From Burkholderiales bacterium (GTDB lineage Bacteria; Pseudomonadota; Gammaproteobacteria; Burkholderiales; Burkholderiaceae_C), in the NCBI GenBank assembly GCA_022758925.1, contig JAEMQF010000051.1:1-42082 (forward strand): a stretch of DNA of 42,082 nucleotides, read 5' to 3'. The translations under genes were made by a program, and so were the position numbers. How positions within the stretch are numbered: position 1 is the stretch's first letter; every line of letters begins with the position of its first letter. Shown here one piece after another: positions 26,467 to 35,109 of this stretch. A model generated the notes under the pieces. It did no database searches. It was not told the DNA's origin and worked only from the letters and a program-made list of their open reading frames with translations.

Positions 26467-27771
26467 TCAGTAGCCCTGGAAACAGCGGTCGAACGCATCG
26501 GCCACTTGGTCCACATCTTTCAGCGTCAGGCACAGCGGTGGCACCATGCGCAGGATGTTCTTGTTGGCGCCAGACTTGCTGACCACCAGGCCTTGTTCGC
26601 GCAGGCGCTCGAAGATTGCGGCTGTTTCCTGCGTGGCGGGCGCCTTCGTCTTGCGATTGCGCACGAGCTCGATGGCCTGCATCAGGCCACGCCCGCGCAC
26701 ATCGCCCACGATCGCGTGCCGTTCATGCAGGCGGTTGAGAACGCCGCGCAGGGCGTGGCCGACGGTCCTGGCATTATCCTGAAGCCGCTCGTCGTCGATG
26801 ACTTGCAACACGGCCCGCCCGGCGGCGCAGGCCATGGGGCTGGCGCCGTAGGTGTTGAAGAAGAACTTGGCACCCAGGCTGTCGGCCACCTCGCGCTGCG
26901 CGACCACCGCACCCAGGGGGAAACCGTTGCCTATGCCCTTGGCCAGGACCACCACCTCGGGCATCACGTCGTGCGCCTCGAAGGCCCAGAAGCTGTCACC
27001 GGTGCGCCCGAAACCGGACTGCACTTCGTCGACGATCAGAATGCCGCCCGCGCGCCGCACCGTGTCGGCCGCTGCCTTCAGGTATCCCGCGGGCAGCTCG
27101 ACGATTCCGCCGTAGCCCTGGATCGGCTCCACCAGCAGACCGGCCAGCTTGCCGGGGGTGGAGTACTGGATCGTGCGCTCGATCTCATCCAGGTAGGCCT
27201 GGGTGTCCGCACCGAAAATGCCGCGGTAGGGGTCGGGGTTCGCGATGTGGTGCACACCCGGCAGCAACGGGATGTTGTGGCGGAAGGCGCTGATGCCGGT
27301 GAGCGACTGCGCGCCGATGGTGGCGCCGTGATAGGCGTTGCGCAACGCCAGCATGTCGATATTGCGCGTGTATGACTGCGCCATCACGAGCGCCAGGTCG
27401 ATCGCCTCGGTGCCGCTGCTCGTGAAGTGCACCACCCAGTCCGGGCCCTGCGGCAATCGCGCGATCAACTCTTGCGCATAGTGGGCCGGAACCGGGTGCG
27501 CGAACATCGTCGTGCAGTGTTGCAGCTGGCCGATCTGGGCCTGCACCGCGGCGTTGACCACCGGGTGTGCATGGCCCACCGAGATGCACACGTTCATGCC
27601 CAGCAGGTCGATGTATTTCTTGCCCGCCTCGTCCCACAGGTACTGGTATTGCCCGCGCTTGAATACCAGCGGCACCTTGTAAGGCATGAACGACTTCTGC
27701 GACGCCGCGTAGAAGCGGTCCCGGCGCGCAAGAATGTCGGGCCTGGACCAGTTGAGTTCGAGTTCGCTCAT
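26467..27771 (-). CDS. Class III (PLP-dependent) aminotransferase
   Basis: A 434-residue class III aminotransferase. Landmarks: HFTSSGTEAIDLALVMAQSY around 115-134, which binds the PLP phosphate; NAYHGATIG at 145-153; LVEPIQGYGG; IVDEVQSGFGRTG with Asp248; and the PLP lysine K278 in VVVLAKGIGNGFPLG. Overall it resembles the AGXT2/alanine-glyoxylate and omega-amino acid branch. The amino donor cannot be fixed by eye; candidates include taurine and beta- or omega-amino acids. ATG at 27771 with AGAGGAA upstream is preferred over 27822, which would sit inside the GMC gene. It is last in a run of same-strand genes with GMC dehydrogenase and (sulfo)acetaldehyde dehydrogenase, which hints at amine or aldehyde catabolism. 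Confidence 0.9.
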   Translation of the reverse strand: MSELELNWSRPDILARRDRFYAASQKSFMPYKVPLVFKRGQYQYLWDEAGKKYIDLLGMNVCISVGHAHPVVNAAVQAQIGQLQHCTTMFAHPVPAHYAQELIARLPQGPDWVVHFTSSGTEAIDLALVMAQSYTRNIDMLALRNAYHGATIGAQSLTGISAFRHNIPLLPGVHHIANPDPYRGIFGADTQAYLDEIERTIQYSTPGKLAGLLVEPIQGYGGIVELPAGYLKAAADTVRRAGGILIVDEVQSGFGRTGDSFWAFEAHDVMPEVVVLAKGIGNGFPLGAVVAQREVADSLGAKFFFNTYGASPMACAAGRAVLQVIDDERLQDNARTVGHALRGVLNRLHERHAIVGDVRGRGLMQAIELVRNRKTKAPATQETAAIFERLREQGLVVSKSGANKNILRMVPPLCLTLKDVDQVADAFDRCFQGY

Positions 27772-27805
27772 CGTCAATTCCTCTGCACGCCACGCCAGAA
27801 TTGCC

Positions 27806-29428
27806 TTATCGCGACCGGGCATCGTCGCGGATCATGTCTGCCGCCTTCTCGGCCATCATGACCACGGCGGCGTTGCTATTGCCTGAAACCAGCGTCGGCA
27901 TCGCCGAACAATCGACCACGCGCAGCCGCTGCACGCCACGCACACGCAGCCGAGTATCGAGCACGGCCAGCGCGTCGTTGCCCATCTTGCAAGTTCCGCT
28001 GGGGTGGAAGATCGTCGCTCCGTGGTTGCGGCAGAACTCGAGCAGTGATCCGTCGTCGCCAGCCTGCGGGCCGGGATTGACTTCACGCTTCACATAGCTG
28101 CGCAGGGCCGGCGCCGCGGCGATGGCACGCGCCGCCTTCACCGCGGCGACCGCGGTGTGTCGGTCCAGTTCGGTGGCCAGGTAGTTCGGCCGTATCTCGG
28201 GCGCCGCGAACGGGTCGGCGCTGCGGATGCGAATCTGGCCACGCGATTCGGGGCGAAGCTGGCACACCGACATCGTGAAACCCGAGTACGGGTGCACCTT
28301 GCCGCCGGCCATGTCGGCCGACAGCGTGGCGACGTGGAATTGAATGTCGGGCCGATGCAGCCCATCGCGGCCAGCATCGTCGTCGAGCACGCGCATGAAG
28401 CAGCCGCCCTGGTTGATGCCCAACGCGAGCGGGCCGCTGCGCCACAGCAACCACTGCAAGGCGATTGCGATCCGGCCGAACACCGAGTTGAGCTGGTCGT
28501 TCGTCGTGATCGGCTGCGTGCACTCGAAGCTCAGGCGCAGTTGCAAATGGTCTTGCAGGTTCTCGCCGACACCGGGCGAATCTGCGACCACGGCGATGCC
28601 GTGGTGGGCCAACAACCCGGCCGGCCCGATGCCTGAAAGCTGCAGCAGTTGCGGCGACTGGATCGCACCCGCAGCGAGCAGCACCTCGCCCTTGCACTGC
28701 GCGAGCCTGGTTTCGCCGCCCTGGCGGTAGCGCACGGCCACCGCACGCGTGCCGTGCATCAGAACCGCCGCTGCATGGGCTTCGGTTTCGATGCGCAGGT
28801 TCGGCCGGCGCCGCGCCGGCCGCAGATAGGCCTTGGCCGTGCTCACGCGCCAACCCTTGTTCGTATTGAGCTGAAAGTAGCCTGCGCCTTCCTGGCGCGC
28901 GCCGTTGAAATCGTCGTTGCGCGGCACACCGATCTGCTGCGCACCTTCGATAAAGGCCTCGATCAGTTCGTGCTTGGCGCCGATGTCGGACACCTTCAGC
29001 GGCCCATCGGCGCCGTGCAGCGCGCAAGCGCCACGCGCATTGCCTTCGGACTTGATGAAGTAGGGCAGCACGTCGTCGAAGCCCCAACCGGCATTGCCCA
29101 GCGCCGCCCAATGGTCGAAGTCTTCGCGCTGCCCGCGAATGTAGATCAGGCCGTTGATCGAACTCGAGCCCCCGAGCGTCTTGCCCCGTGGCCAGTAGAT
29201 GCGCCGGCCGTTCATGTTCGGCTCGGGGTCGGTGTGAAAACACCAGTTGTACCTGGGGTTCCACATCGTCTTGCCGTAGCCAATGGGCAGGTGAATCCAG
29301 AGCGACCGGTCGGGCGGCCCGGCTTCCAGCAACAGCACGCGCGTCGCCGGGTCTTCGCTCAGCCGCGCCGCGAGCACGCAGCCTGCCGATCCGGCGCCGA
29401 CCACGATGTAGTCGAATTCGTGCGTCAT
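27806..29428 (-). CDS. GMC-family flavin dehydrogenase (choline dehydrogenase-like)
   Basis: A 540-residue GMC oxidoreductase. The N-terminal FAD motif is VVGAGSAGCVLAARLSEDP (GxGxxG at 11-16) with the ribose-binding acidic residue in LLLEAG. The GMC signatures GKTLGGSSSINGLIYIRGQR and LAAGAIQSPQLLQLSGIG are intact. The catalytic His475 lies in IFHPSGTCKMG, and the second active-site residue is in SGNSNAAVVMMAEK near 518. These enzymes oxidise an alcohol to an aldehyde and pass electrons to the respiratory chain. Choline, other amino-alcohols and isethionate are known substrates in the family; which applies here is unknown. It lies 34 nt upstream of the aminotransferase and 72 nt downstream of a solute-binding gene on the same strand. 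Confidence 0.92.
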   Translation of the reverse strand: MTHEFDYIVVGAGSAGCVLAARLSEDPATRVLLLEAGPPDRSLWIHLPIGYGKTMWNPRYNWCFHTDPEPNMNGRRIYWPRGKTLGGSSSINGLIYIRGQREDFDHWAALGNAGWGFDDVLPYFIKSEGNARGACALHGADGPLKVSDIGAKHELIEAFIEGAQQIGVPRNDDFNGARQEGAGYFQLNTNKGWRVSTAKAYLRPARRRPNLRIETEAHAAAVLMHGTRAVAVRYRQGGETRLAQCKGEVLLAAGAIQSPQLLQLSGIGPAGLLAHHGIAVVADSPGVGENLQDHLQLRLSFECTQPITTNDQLNSVFGRIAIALQWLLWRSGPLALGINQGGCFMRVLDDDAGRDGLHRPDIQFHVATLSADMAGGKVHPYSGFTMSVCQLRPESRGQIRIRSADPFAAPEIRPNYLATELDRHTAVAAVKAARAIAAAPALRSYVKREVNPGPQAGDDGSLLEFCRNHGATIFHPSGTCKMGNDALAVLDTRLRVRGVQRLRVVDCSAMPTLVSGNSNAAVVMMAEKAADMIRDDARSR

Positions 29429-29500
29429 GCGGGGACCATGGAACAGTTGGAGAAGTATCGGCAGCCGCCGCCGTTGATTGCTGGAACGAATCGATCCGGG

Positions 29501-30241
29501 TCAGCGATTCAAACCGGGGGCGACGCTGACGCCGCGAACGCCATGCCTGGCGATCAGTTCGAGCACGAGGCCAGCCTTGATGTCTTGCACGAACTCTTGC
29601 AAGTACGCGGCACCGGCCTTGCGCGCGATTGGCGTGCCGATGGCCTGCTGGACGGCGGTAAAGCACCCGTCCAGAACGCGCGAACCCGGCAACTTGGCCT
29701 GGTCCTGCACCAGGCGTGGCCGCAAGCCGGCGAGGGCTTCCAACTGCTCGCGCACGAACAACTGGTACGACGCTTCCAGGCCTTGCGCGCGATGCAGCGT
29801 TGCGTGCTTCAGGGTGCGGCGCAGGTACATGTCGTAGGCCGTCTTGTCGCCCACGGCGATGCGAGTGCCGGGGCGATCGACGTCGTCGATCGCCCGCATC
29901 GGCGAATCTTCACGCACCAGATAGCTCGCCTCGATTTCCAGATAGGCCGACGTGAACGTTATCTCGCCGGCACGCAATGGGTCGGCGCCGATCAGGCCCA
30001 CGTCCCACGCGCCGCTCGACGCCGCAGCCGCCAGGTCGCCGGGGGAGGGGTACTTGATGAACGCAACCGGCACACCGATGCGGCGCGCCAGCTCACGCCC
30101 GATATCGGGCGCAATGCCCGCGGGTTCACCGTCTGCGCCAGAAGCGTTGACGAGCAGGAAGTTCGACAGATTCAGCCCCACGCGCAAGGTGCCCGTGGGA
30201 GCGAGTTCGGCGCGCAGAGCGGACGAAGTTTGTGGTGTCAT
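29501..30241 (-). CDS. Periplasmic binding protein-like domain protein without signal peptide
   Basis: A 246-residue type 2 solute-binding fold (SBP_bac_3 family). Typical phrases are LAPTGTLRVGLNLSNFLLVN, APDIGRELARRIGVPVAFIK, AWDVGLIGADPLRAGEITFT and YLEIEASYLVREDSPMRAID. Normally such proteins catch amino acids in the periplasm, but here the binding domain begins about 15 residues from the ATG with no signal peptide. The protein is therefore cytoplasmic as predicted, or the start lies upstream; I see no in-frame alternative with a hydrophobic leader. It lies between the CoA ligase (136-nt gap) and the GMC gene. It may sense or bind the pathway substrate; that is speculation. Confidence 0.8.
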   Translation of the reverse strand: MTPQTSSALRAELAPTGTLRVGLNLSNFLLVNASGADGEPAGIAPDIGRELARRIGVPVAFIKYPSPGDLAAAASSGAWDVGLIGADPLRAGEITFTSAYLEIEASYLVREDSPMRAIDDVDRPGTRIAVGDKTAYDMYLRRTLKHATLHRAQGLEASYQLFVREQLEALAGLRPRLVQDQAKLPGSRVLDGCFTAVQQAIGTPIARKAGAAYLQEFVQDIKAGLVLELIARHGVRGVSVAPGLNR

Positions 30242-30377
30242 GGCGTCTCGGCAACGCGGGGATCAACGCCGTCGCAGTTTAGCGATCGCCCTGTGCTGCC
30301 CGAACCAAGCATGCGGTCAAGGTGGGCAGGGTGGGTGGCGGCAGGGTCAGATGGGCGCATGGCGCAGGCGGCGCGGG

Positions 30378-31982
30378 TCAGAGCGCAAGCTGCACGAGCT
30401 TCAAGCGCTGGACCTTGCCCGAAGGCCCGCGCGGCAGTTCCGCGACGAAGCGAAACAGCTTTGGGGTCTTGTAGGGCCCAAGCTGCGCGACGCAGAACTC
30501 GCGCAAGTTGGTTTCGTCGGCCCCATGTCCGTCGCGCAGCACGACGCAGGCCATGATGTCCTGGCCATAGTGGCGATCGGGAATGCCGACGGCTGCAGCG
30601 TCCAGCACGGCAGGGTGGCGCAACAGCGCTTCATCGATCTCGCGCGGCGCGATGTTCTCGCCGCCCTTGATGATCAACTCCTTGATGCGGCCGGTGACAA
30701 AGAAGAAGCCGTCGGCGTCGCGCCGGCCGAGGTCTCCGGTGCGCAGCCAGCCGTCGGGCGTGAACGTGGCACGCGTCGCTGCTTCATTCTTGTAGTAGCC
30801 CAGCATCACGCTCGGGCCGCGGACCGTGATCTCGCCCGTCTGGCCGTCGGCGACGGGTCCAAGATCGGCATCAACCACCTGGGCTTCGCCGCCCGACGCC
30901 CGGCCCACCGATCCTGGCTTGCGTCGAGTCCTGTCCAGCGGGTTCGAGAACACGGGGGCAGCGGTCTCCGTCAAGCCCATGGTCTCGATCACCCCGATGC
31001 CGAATTTGGCCTCGAACCCACGCAGATGCTCGGCCGGCAGCGCGGCCGACGCCGAGCGGCAGAAGCGCAGGCGCGACGTCTGCTCGCGCGGCGGCGCTGC
31101 GCCTTCCAGAAGGTAAGAGATCATCGTCGGCACCACGTTGAGCCAGGTGCATTCACGCTCGTGCGCCTGTTGCCAGAAACGCGCCACGGAAAACTTCGGT
31201 GCAATCGCCAGGCTGCCGCCATGCGCGAGCGGCGCGAGCATCGTCACCGCAAAGGCGTTGATGTGGTACAGCGGCAGCACCGCGAGCACTCGATCCTCTG
31301 CGCTCAAGCCGTGTTCGGCGCTGATGGCGTGGGCGTTCGCGGCGAGGTTGGCGTGGGTCAGCATCACGCCCTTGGGAACGCCTGTGGTGCCCGAGGTGTA
31401 CATCAGCAGCGCGACGCGCTGCGCTGCTGCGCTGTCGCCCGTGCGCAACGCCGACCCATGCCCGACACGGGTGCCGGGATCCACCCCATGCGCAGAGCCC
31501 TGGACCGCGGCTTGCGCCGGGATCACGGAATGCGAATGCGCTGGCATTCGGCTTGGGACGGATGAGGCGTCAGCTTCGATGACGATCACCGTCACCTCCC
31601 GATCGACACCTTCGAGCGCTGCGCGCACTGCGGTCTCCCACTCCGGGCTGACGAACACCAGCTTGCAATCGCTGTGCCCCAGCACATGGCGCATCTGCTC
31701 AGGCTGCGACAGCAGATTCACCGGGTTCACGCACCAGCCACCGTGCATCGCGCCGAGCAGGAGTTGCAGCGTCATCAAGCCGTTGGGCATGACCAGCGAC
31801 ACCGTGTCACCGGGCTTCGATGCGTGGGCTTCGAGCAGCGCGGCGACCTGCCGGCAACCCGCCGCGAGCGCGTCGAATGTCAGCAGATTGCGGCCTCCGG
31901 CGTCGAGCGCGTAGGTGCGTTGCGGCCAGGTCGCTGCGGCGTGCTCCACCAACTCGCACACCGTTGCAGGAGATGAACTCAT
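30378..31982 (-). CDS. AMP-forming acyl-CoA ligase (SauT-like candidate)
   Basis: A 534-residue member of the ANL superfamily, which activates a carboxylate to acyl-AMP and then acyl-CoA. The P-loop LLMYTSGTTGVPKG is at 193-205. Other motifs are GLTETAAP, the aspartate motif DGWLRTGDLG, the hinge region GRIKELIIKGGENIAPREID and the C-terminal lysine in GPSGKVQRLK. ATG at 31982 overlaps the aldehyde dehydrogenase stop as ATGA. Residues about 144-183 (31434-31553) read HSVIPAQAAVQG and HGVDPGTRVGHG, a translated palindromic repeat rather than family sequence. Pairing with the downstream-style acylating aldehyde dehydrogenase mirrors sauS-sauT of sulfoacetate degraders. Substrate is inferred, and other short acids are possible. 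Confidence 0.88.
   Translation of the reverse strand: MSSSPATVCELVEHAAATWPQRTYALDAGGRNLLTFDALAAGCRQVAALLEAHASKPGDTVSLVMPNGLMTLQLLLGAMHGGWCVNPVNLLSQPEQMRHVLGHSDCKLVFVSPEWETAVRAALEGVDREVTVIVIEADASSVPSRMPAHSHSVIPAQAAVQGSAHGVDPGTRVGHGSALRTGDSAAAQRVALLMYTSGTTGVPKGVMLTHANLAANAHAISAEHGLSAEDRVLAVLPLYHINAFAVTMLAPLAHGGSLAIAPKFSVARFWQQAHERECTWLNVVPTMISYLLEGAAPPREQTSRLRFCRSASAALPAEHLRGFEAKFGIGVIETMGLTETAAPVFSNPLDRTRRKPGSVGRASGGEAQVVDADLGPVADGQTGEITVRGPSVMLGYYKNEAATRATFTPDGWLRTGDLGRRDADGFFFVTGRIKELIIKGGENIAPREIDEALLRHPAVLDAAAVGIPDRHYGQDIMACVVLRDGHGADETNLREFCVAQLGPYKTPKLFRFVAELPRGPSGKVQRLKLVQLAL
31434..31553. repeat. Palindromic (REP-like) repeat inserted in frame in the CoA ligase gene
   Basis: About 120 bp whose translation (SVIPAQAAVQG, GVDPGTRVG) is typical of dispersed palindromic repeats rather than of ligases. 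Imperfect arms GCCGGGATCCA (31473-31483) and TGGACCGCGGC (31501-31511) face each other, and CGAATG/CATTCG forms a small hairpin near 31533. Being a multiple of three and free of stops, it lengthens the linker before the ATP loop by about 40 residues. Confidence 0.6.
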
Positions 31983-33406
31983 TTCCTGCCGAACTTGCTG
32001 AAATAGGTACCGAAGATTTCCGCCTCGCTCGGAATCCGCTCCGGGATCGGCCGCGAAATGCGCGTGATGTTGAGATAGTGGCGGTAGTTCAGGTTCTCGG
32101 AAAAACTGTTCTTGCCCCAGGTGCCGCAGCCCATCGACAACGAAAACGGCAAGCCGTTGTCGAAGCTGCCGCCGGTGGCGATGGCGTGCACCTGATCGAC
32201 GATGACGCGGCTGACCGGCAGCGCCAGACCCAGCGCGAGCGCGTGCTCGGGTCTTGCGCTGTGCAGACCCACCGAGTGGCCGGCGCCCTGGTACGCATAG
32301 ATGCGCTCGACCACGACCATGGCTTCGGCAAAATCCGCTGCGCGGTACAGCGTCAGAACCGGGCAAAGTTTCTCGCCGGAAAAGGGATGGGCGTCGCCGA
32401 ACCCGTCTTCTTCAACCAGCAGCATGCTCGGCTGCTGCTGGGCCACATCGTGCAGGCCCGCGCGCCGCGCCACGACGCCGGCGGACTGCCCGATGACGGC
32501 GGGCGACAACTTTCCGCCCGGCCACATCGTCGCGCGCAGGCGCTCCTTCTGCGCCGCGTCGAGCAGCACCGCGCCGCGTATTTGCAGCGCCTCGACCAGC
32601 GCTGCGCGCACAGCGTTCACGATCACCAGGCTGTTCTCCGACGAACACGACGTGGCGTTGTCGAAAGTCTTCGAGCGCACGATGCGTTCCGCCGCGAGCT
32701 GCACGTCCGCGCTGGCGTCGACGATGCTCGCGACGTTGCCTGCGCCGACGCCGAATGCCGGTGTGCCGCTGGCGTAGGCCGCGCGCACATTGGCTTGAGA
32801 GCCGGTGGCGACGACCAGGTCGCAACCCCGCATCAGCTCGGCTGTCGACTCCTTGCTCACCGGCGCGGGCAGCAGTTGCACCAGGTCGTGCGGGGCGCCG
32901 ATGCGGCTGAACTCAGCGTGAACAAAGGCGATGAGCCGGGCGCACGTTGCCCAGCCCTTGGGCGAAGGCGCAACGATCACGGCGTTGCGGCCTTTCAGAG
33001 CGTTGATGATCTTGTTGGCCGGTGTCGCCGCTGGATTCGTCGACGGCGTGATCGCACAGACCACGCCCACCGGTCGCGCGACTTCTACCAGGCCCAACGC
33101 CGGATCTTCGCCGATGACACCGACCGACCTCGCGCCTTGCAGATCGCGCAGCAGACCAAAGGTCTTGCGCTGGTTCTTGCGCACCTTGTCGTCGACGTTG
33201 CCGATGCCCGTGTCGGCCACGGCCAACTCGGCCAGTTCGCGGTTGCGCCCGGGTTCGATGATGGCCCAGCCGGCAGCCACGACGAGCTCGTCGACCCGTG
33301 CCTGGTCATAGCCGTTCGCGATACGTTGCGCCGCGCGCGCTTTCGCCACAAGCTCGGCGACGAGCGGCGCAATCCTGGCTGGCGCTTCGGTTGAACCTGG
33401 GGCCAT
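31979..33406 (-). CDS. CoA-acylating aldehyde dehydrogenase (sulfoacetaldehyde dehydrogenase-like, SauS)
   Basis: A 475-residue ALDH-superfamily enzyme of the acylating type. The cofactor/CoA region is VARPVGVVCAITPSTNPAAT, then NKIINALKGRNAVIVAPSPK. ATGSQANVRAAYASGTPAFG and VGAGNVASIVD follow. The catalytic Cys254 is in FDNATSCSSENS. The C-terminus has ENLNYRHYLNITRISRPIP, as in acetaldehyde/sulfoacetaldehyde dehydrogenases. The reaction is aldehyde + CoA + NAD(P)+ to acyl-CoA, reversible. In sulfoacetate degraders a close relative (SauS) converts sulfoacetyl-CoA to sulfoacetaldehyde beside the ligase SauT, the same pairing as here. ATG at 33406 follows the Bug receptor stop directly (no gap), and its stop overlaps the ligase ATG. 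Confidence 0.9.
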   Translation of the reverse strand: MAPGSTEAPARIAPLVAELVAKARAAQRIANGYDQARVDELVVAAGWAIIEPGRNRELAELAVADTGIGNVDDKVRKNQRKTFGLLRDLQGARSVGVIGEDPALGLVEVARPVGVVCAITPSTNPAATPANKIINALKGRNAVIVAPSPKGWATCARLIAFVHAEFSRIGAPHDLVQLLPAPVSKESTAELMRGCDLVVATGSQANVRAAYASGTPAFGVGAGNVASIVDASADVQLAAERIVRSKTFDNATSCSSENSLVIVNAVRAALVEALQIRGAVLLDAAQKERLRATMWPGGKLSPAVIGQSAGVVARRAGLHDVAQQQPSMLLVEEDGFGDAHPFSGEKLCPVLTLYRAADFAEAMVVVERIYAYQGAGHSVGLHSARPEHALALGLALPVSRVIVDQVHAIATGGSFDNGLPFSLSMGCGTWGKNSFSENLNYRHYLNITRISRPIPERIPSEAEIFGTYFSKFGRK

Positions 33407-34405
33407 TCAATCGGCCTTGATGTTCGCGTCTTTCGCGAGTTTGGCCCATTTCGGCAACTCGGCAGCAACGATCTCGGCCAGCGCTTGCGGCGTGCCGCCC
33501 ACGCCTTCACCGCCTTGCGCGAGCAGCTTTTCGCGAATGCCGGCGTCGGCGACAACGCTGTTCAGCGCGCGATTCAATTTGTCGATGATGGCAGGCGGCG
33601 TTCGTGCCGGCACGAACATCGCGTACCAGGAGTCGACTTCAAAGTCGGCAACTCCGGCTTCCTGCAATGTCGGCACGTCGGGGAATGCGGTACTGCGCTT
33701 GAGCGTGGATACGCCCAGCGCCTTGAGTTTGCCCGCCTTCACGAACTGCGCTGCGGCCGGAATCGAGACCCACAGCAAGGGCACCTGGCCGCCCATCACA
33801 TCGGTCACCGCCGGGCCGCCACCACGGTAGGGAATGTGCGTCATCTGCGTGCCGGTGCGAAGCTTGAAGAGTTCGCCCGCCAGGTGCCCGGGCGAGCCGT
33901 TGCCGACCGTGGCAAACGACAGCGTTTCCGGTTTGGCCCTGGCCAGGGCGATCAACTCGGCCACCGTGTTCGCCGGGAACTGCGGGTTCGCCACCAGAAT
34001 TTGCGGCAGCGATGCGACGCTGCCGACGGGCTCGAAGTCCTTCAGAGTGTCGTAACTCAGCTTCGGAAAGATCGCTGGGTTGATGGTGTGCGAGCTGAGC
34101 GTGAACAACACCGTATAGCCGTCGGGCGCTGCCTTGGCGACGACATCGGTGCCCACCGAGCCGCCGGCCCCGCCCCTGTTCTCGATGATGATGGTCTGGC
34201 CAAGCGCCGCCTGAAAGCGCTCCTGCACGATGCGCGCGATGACGTCGGTACCGCCGCCGGGCGGGTAGGGCACGACAAAGCGAATCGGTTTGTCGGGGTA
34301 GGTAGCAGGCTGTGCCGAGGCGCCCGACGCCACAGCGAGCGCGAATGCGAATGCGCCTGCCAACGCCGCGATCGCCCGACGTCGCCCGATCAACAATGTG
34401 CTCAC
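33407..34405 (-). CDS. Bug-type (tripartite tricarboxylate transporter family) substrate-binding protein
   Basis: A 332-residue exported binding protein. After the signal peptide (AIAALAGAFAFALAVASGAS, then AQPA) come PDKPIRFVVPYPPGGGTDVI, the family's first block, ENRGGAGGSVGTDVVAKAAP with GYTVLF, and PYRGGGPAVTDVMGGQVPLL. Bug proteins capture carboxylates and other small anions in the periplasm and are greatly expanded in Burkholderiales. The membrane partners TctA/TctB are not in the window. The start is GTG at 34405, overlapping the ProQ/FinO gene stop (GTGA). Directly downstream is the acylating dehydrogenase, so its ligand may be the substrate of that pathway. Confidence 0.93.
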   Translation of the reverse strand: MSTLLIGRRRAIAALAGAFAFALAVASGASAQPATYPDKPIRFVVPYPPGGGTDVIARIVQERFQAALGQTIIIENRGGAGGSVGTDVVAKAAPDGYTVLFTLSSHTINPAIFPKLSYDTLKDFEPVGSVASLPQILVANPQFPANTVAELIALARAKPETLSFATVGNGSPGHLAGELFKLRTGTQMTHIPYRGGGPAVTDVMGGQVPLLWVSIPAAAQFVKAGKLKALGVSTLKRSTAFPDVPTLQEAGVADFEVDSWYAMFVPARTPPAIIDKLNRALNSVVADAGIREKLLAQGGEGVGGTPQALAEIVAAELPKWAKLAKDANIKAD

Positions 34406-35109
34406 GACGGTCCTTTGCTTCGATTTTGGAAATTGCGCGACGGCGCACTTGGCGCCGGCGTTCGTGCGCGGCCCCGGTCAAGCACAGGGCCAGCTTCGGC
34501 AAGCGGCGGTTCTTGCCGGGCCAGCGCCAGCATCGCGTCGAGCTGCGTTTCGGTCATCCCTTTGAGCGCACAGAAGTTGCGCCGCGTCAGCGTGCTCGCT
34601 TCGAAAGCGCGCAGCAGCGCCTGGCGTTCGCGGCGCTGTTCGTCCTGCTGCAATCGGGCGCGTCGGGCTTCGTCTTGGGTTGCACGCTCGGCCGCGCGCT
34701 GCGCCTCGCGCTCGGCGGCGCGGCGCGCGTCATGCAGGTCGCGACGGCGTTGCAGCTCTGCGATCGCAGCCTCGCGGTGTTCGGTGGCCACCTCTCCCGC
34801 TGCCAGACCGTCCAGATCGATGCGCTGCGGCGCGTTCACCAGCGCCCTCAGATAGGCGGTGCTCGTGGTGTGCCGATGCAAAAAGCCCGACAAGGCCTTG
34901 CGCGTGAACACGCCGGGAGAACGTTGCTGCAGATCGGCCTGGATGCGCAACTTCAGCGGCTTCGGCGAACCCGGCGTAAAGACGGCGGGAAACAACTCTG
35001 CGAGACGTGCCGCGCAGGCAGTGGGTGAGAGCTCGGGAACCGCTGCGCGTTCGGTGGTTACGGCGTCGGCTGCTGCGCCTGTGTCGCGGAGGTCGGAGGT
35101 TTCGAGCAT
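34402..35109 (-). CDS. ProQ/FinO-domain RNA-binding protein
   Basis: A 235-residue protein whose residues ~28-100 match the FinO/ProQ fold: AARLAELFPAVFTPGSPKPL, then KLRIQADLQQRSPGVFTRKA and LSGFLHRHTTSTAYLRALVN. This domain binds structured RNA and acts as a global small-RNA chaperone in proteobacteria. Next comes a charged Arg/Glu/Ala-rich helix (about 118-170), probably coiled-coil or RNA-binding. The C-terminal part has RNFCALKGMTETQLDAMLAL and a low-complexity tail. The ATG is at 35109 and the stop overlaps the GTG of the Bug gene. It is thus the first gene of a catabolic operon, an odd place for an RNA chaperone. No operon-specific regulator gene is visible here. Confidence 0.88.
   Translation of the reverse strand: MLETSDLRDTGAAADAVTTERAAVPELSPTACAARLAELFPAVFTPGSPKPLKLRIQADLQQRSPGVFTRKALSGFLHRHTTSTAYLRALVNAPQRIDLDGLAAGEVATEHREAAIAELQRRRDLHDARRAAEREAQRAAERATQDEARRARLQQDEQRRERQALLRAFEASTLTRRNFCALKGMTETQLDAMLALARQEPPLAEAGPVLDRGRARTPAPSAPSRNFQNRSKGPS

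Noticed and set aside
28083-29666. 527-codon open frame on the minus strand over the GMC gene
   Set aside because: Alternate frame of the GMC dehydrogenase; Arg/Ala-rich with no recognisable motif.
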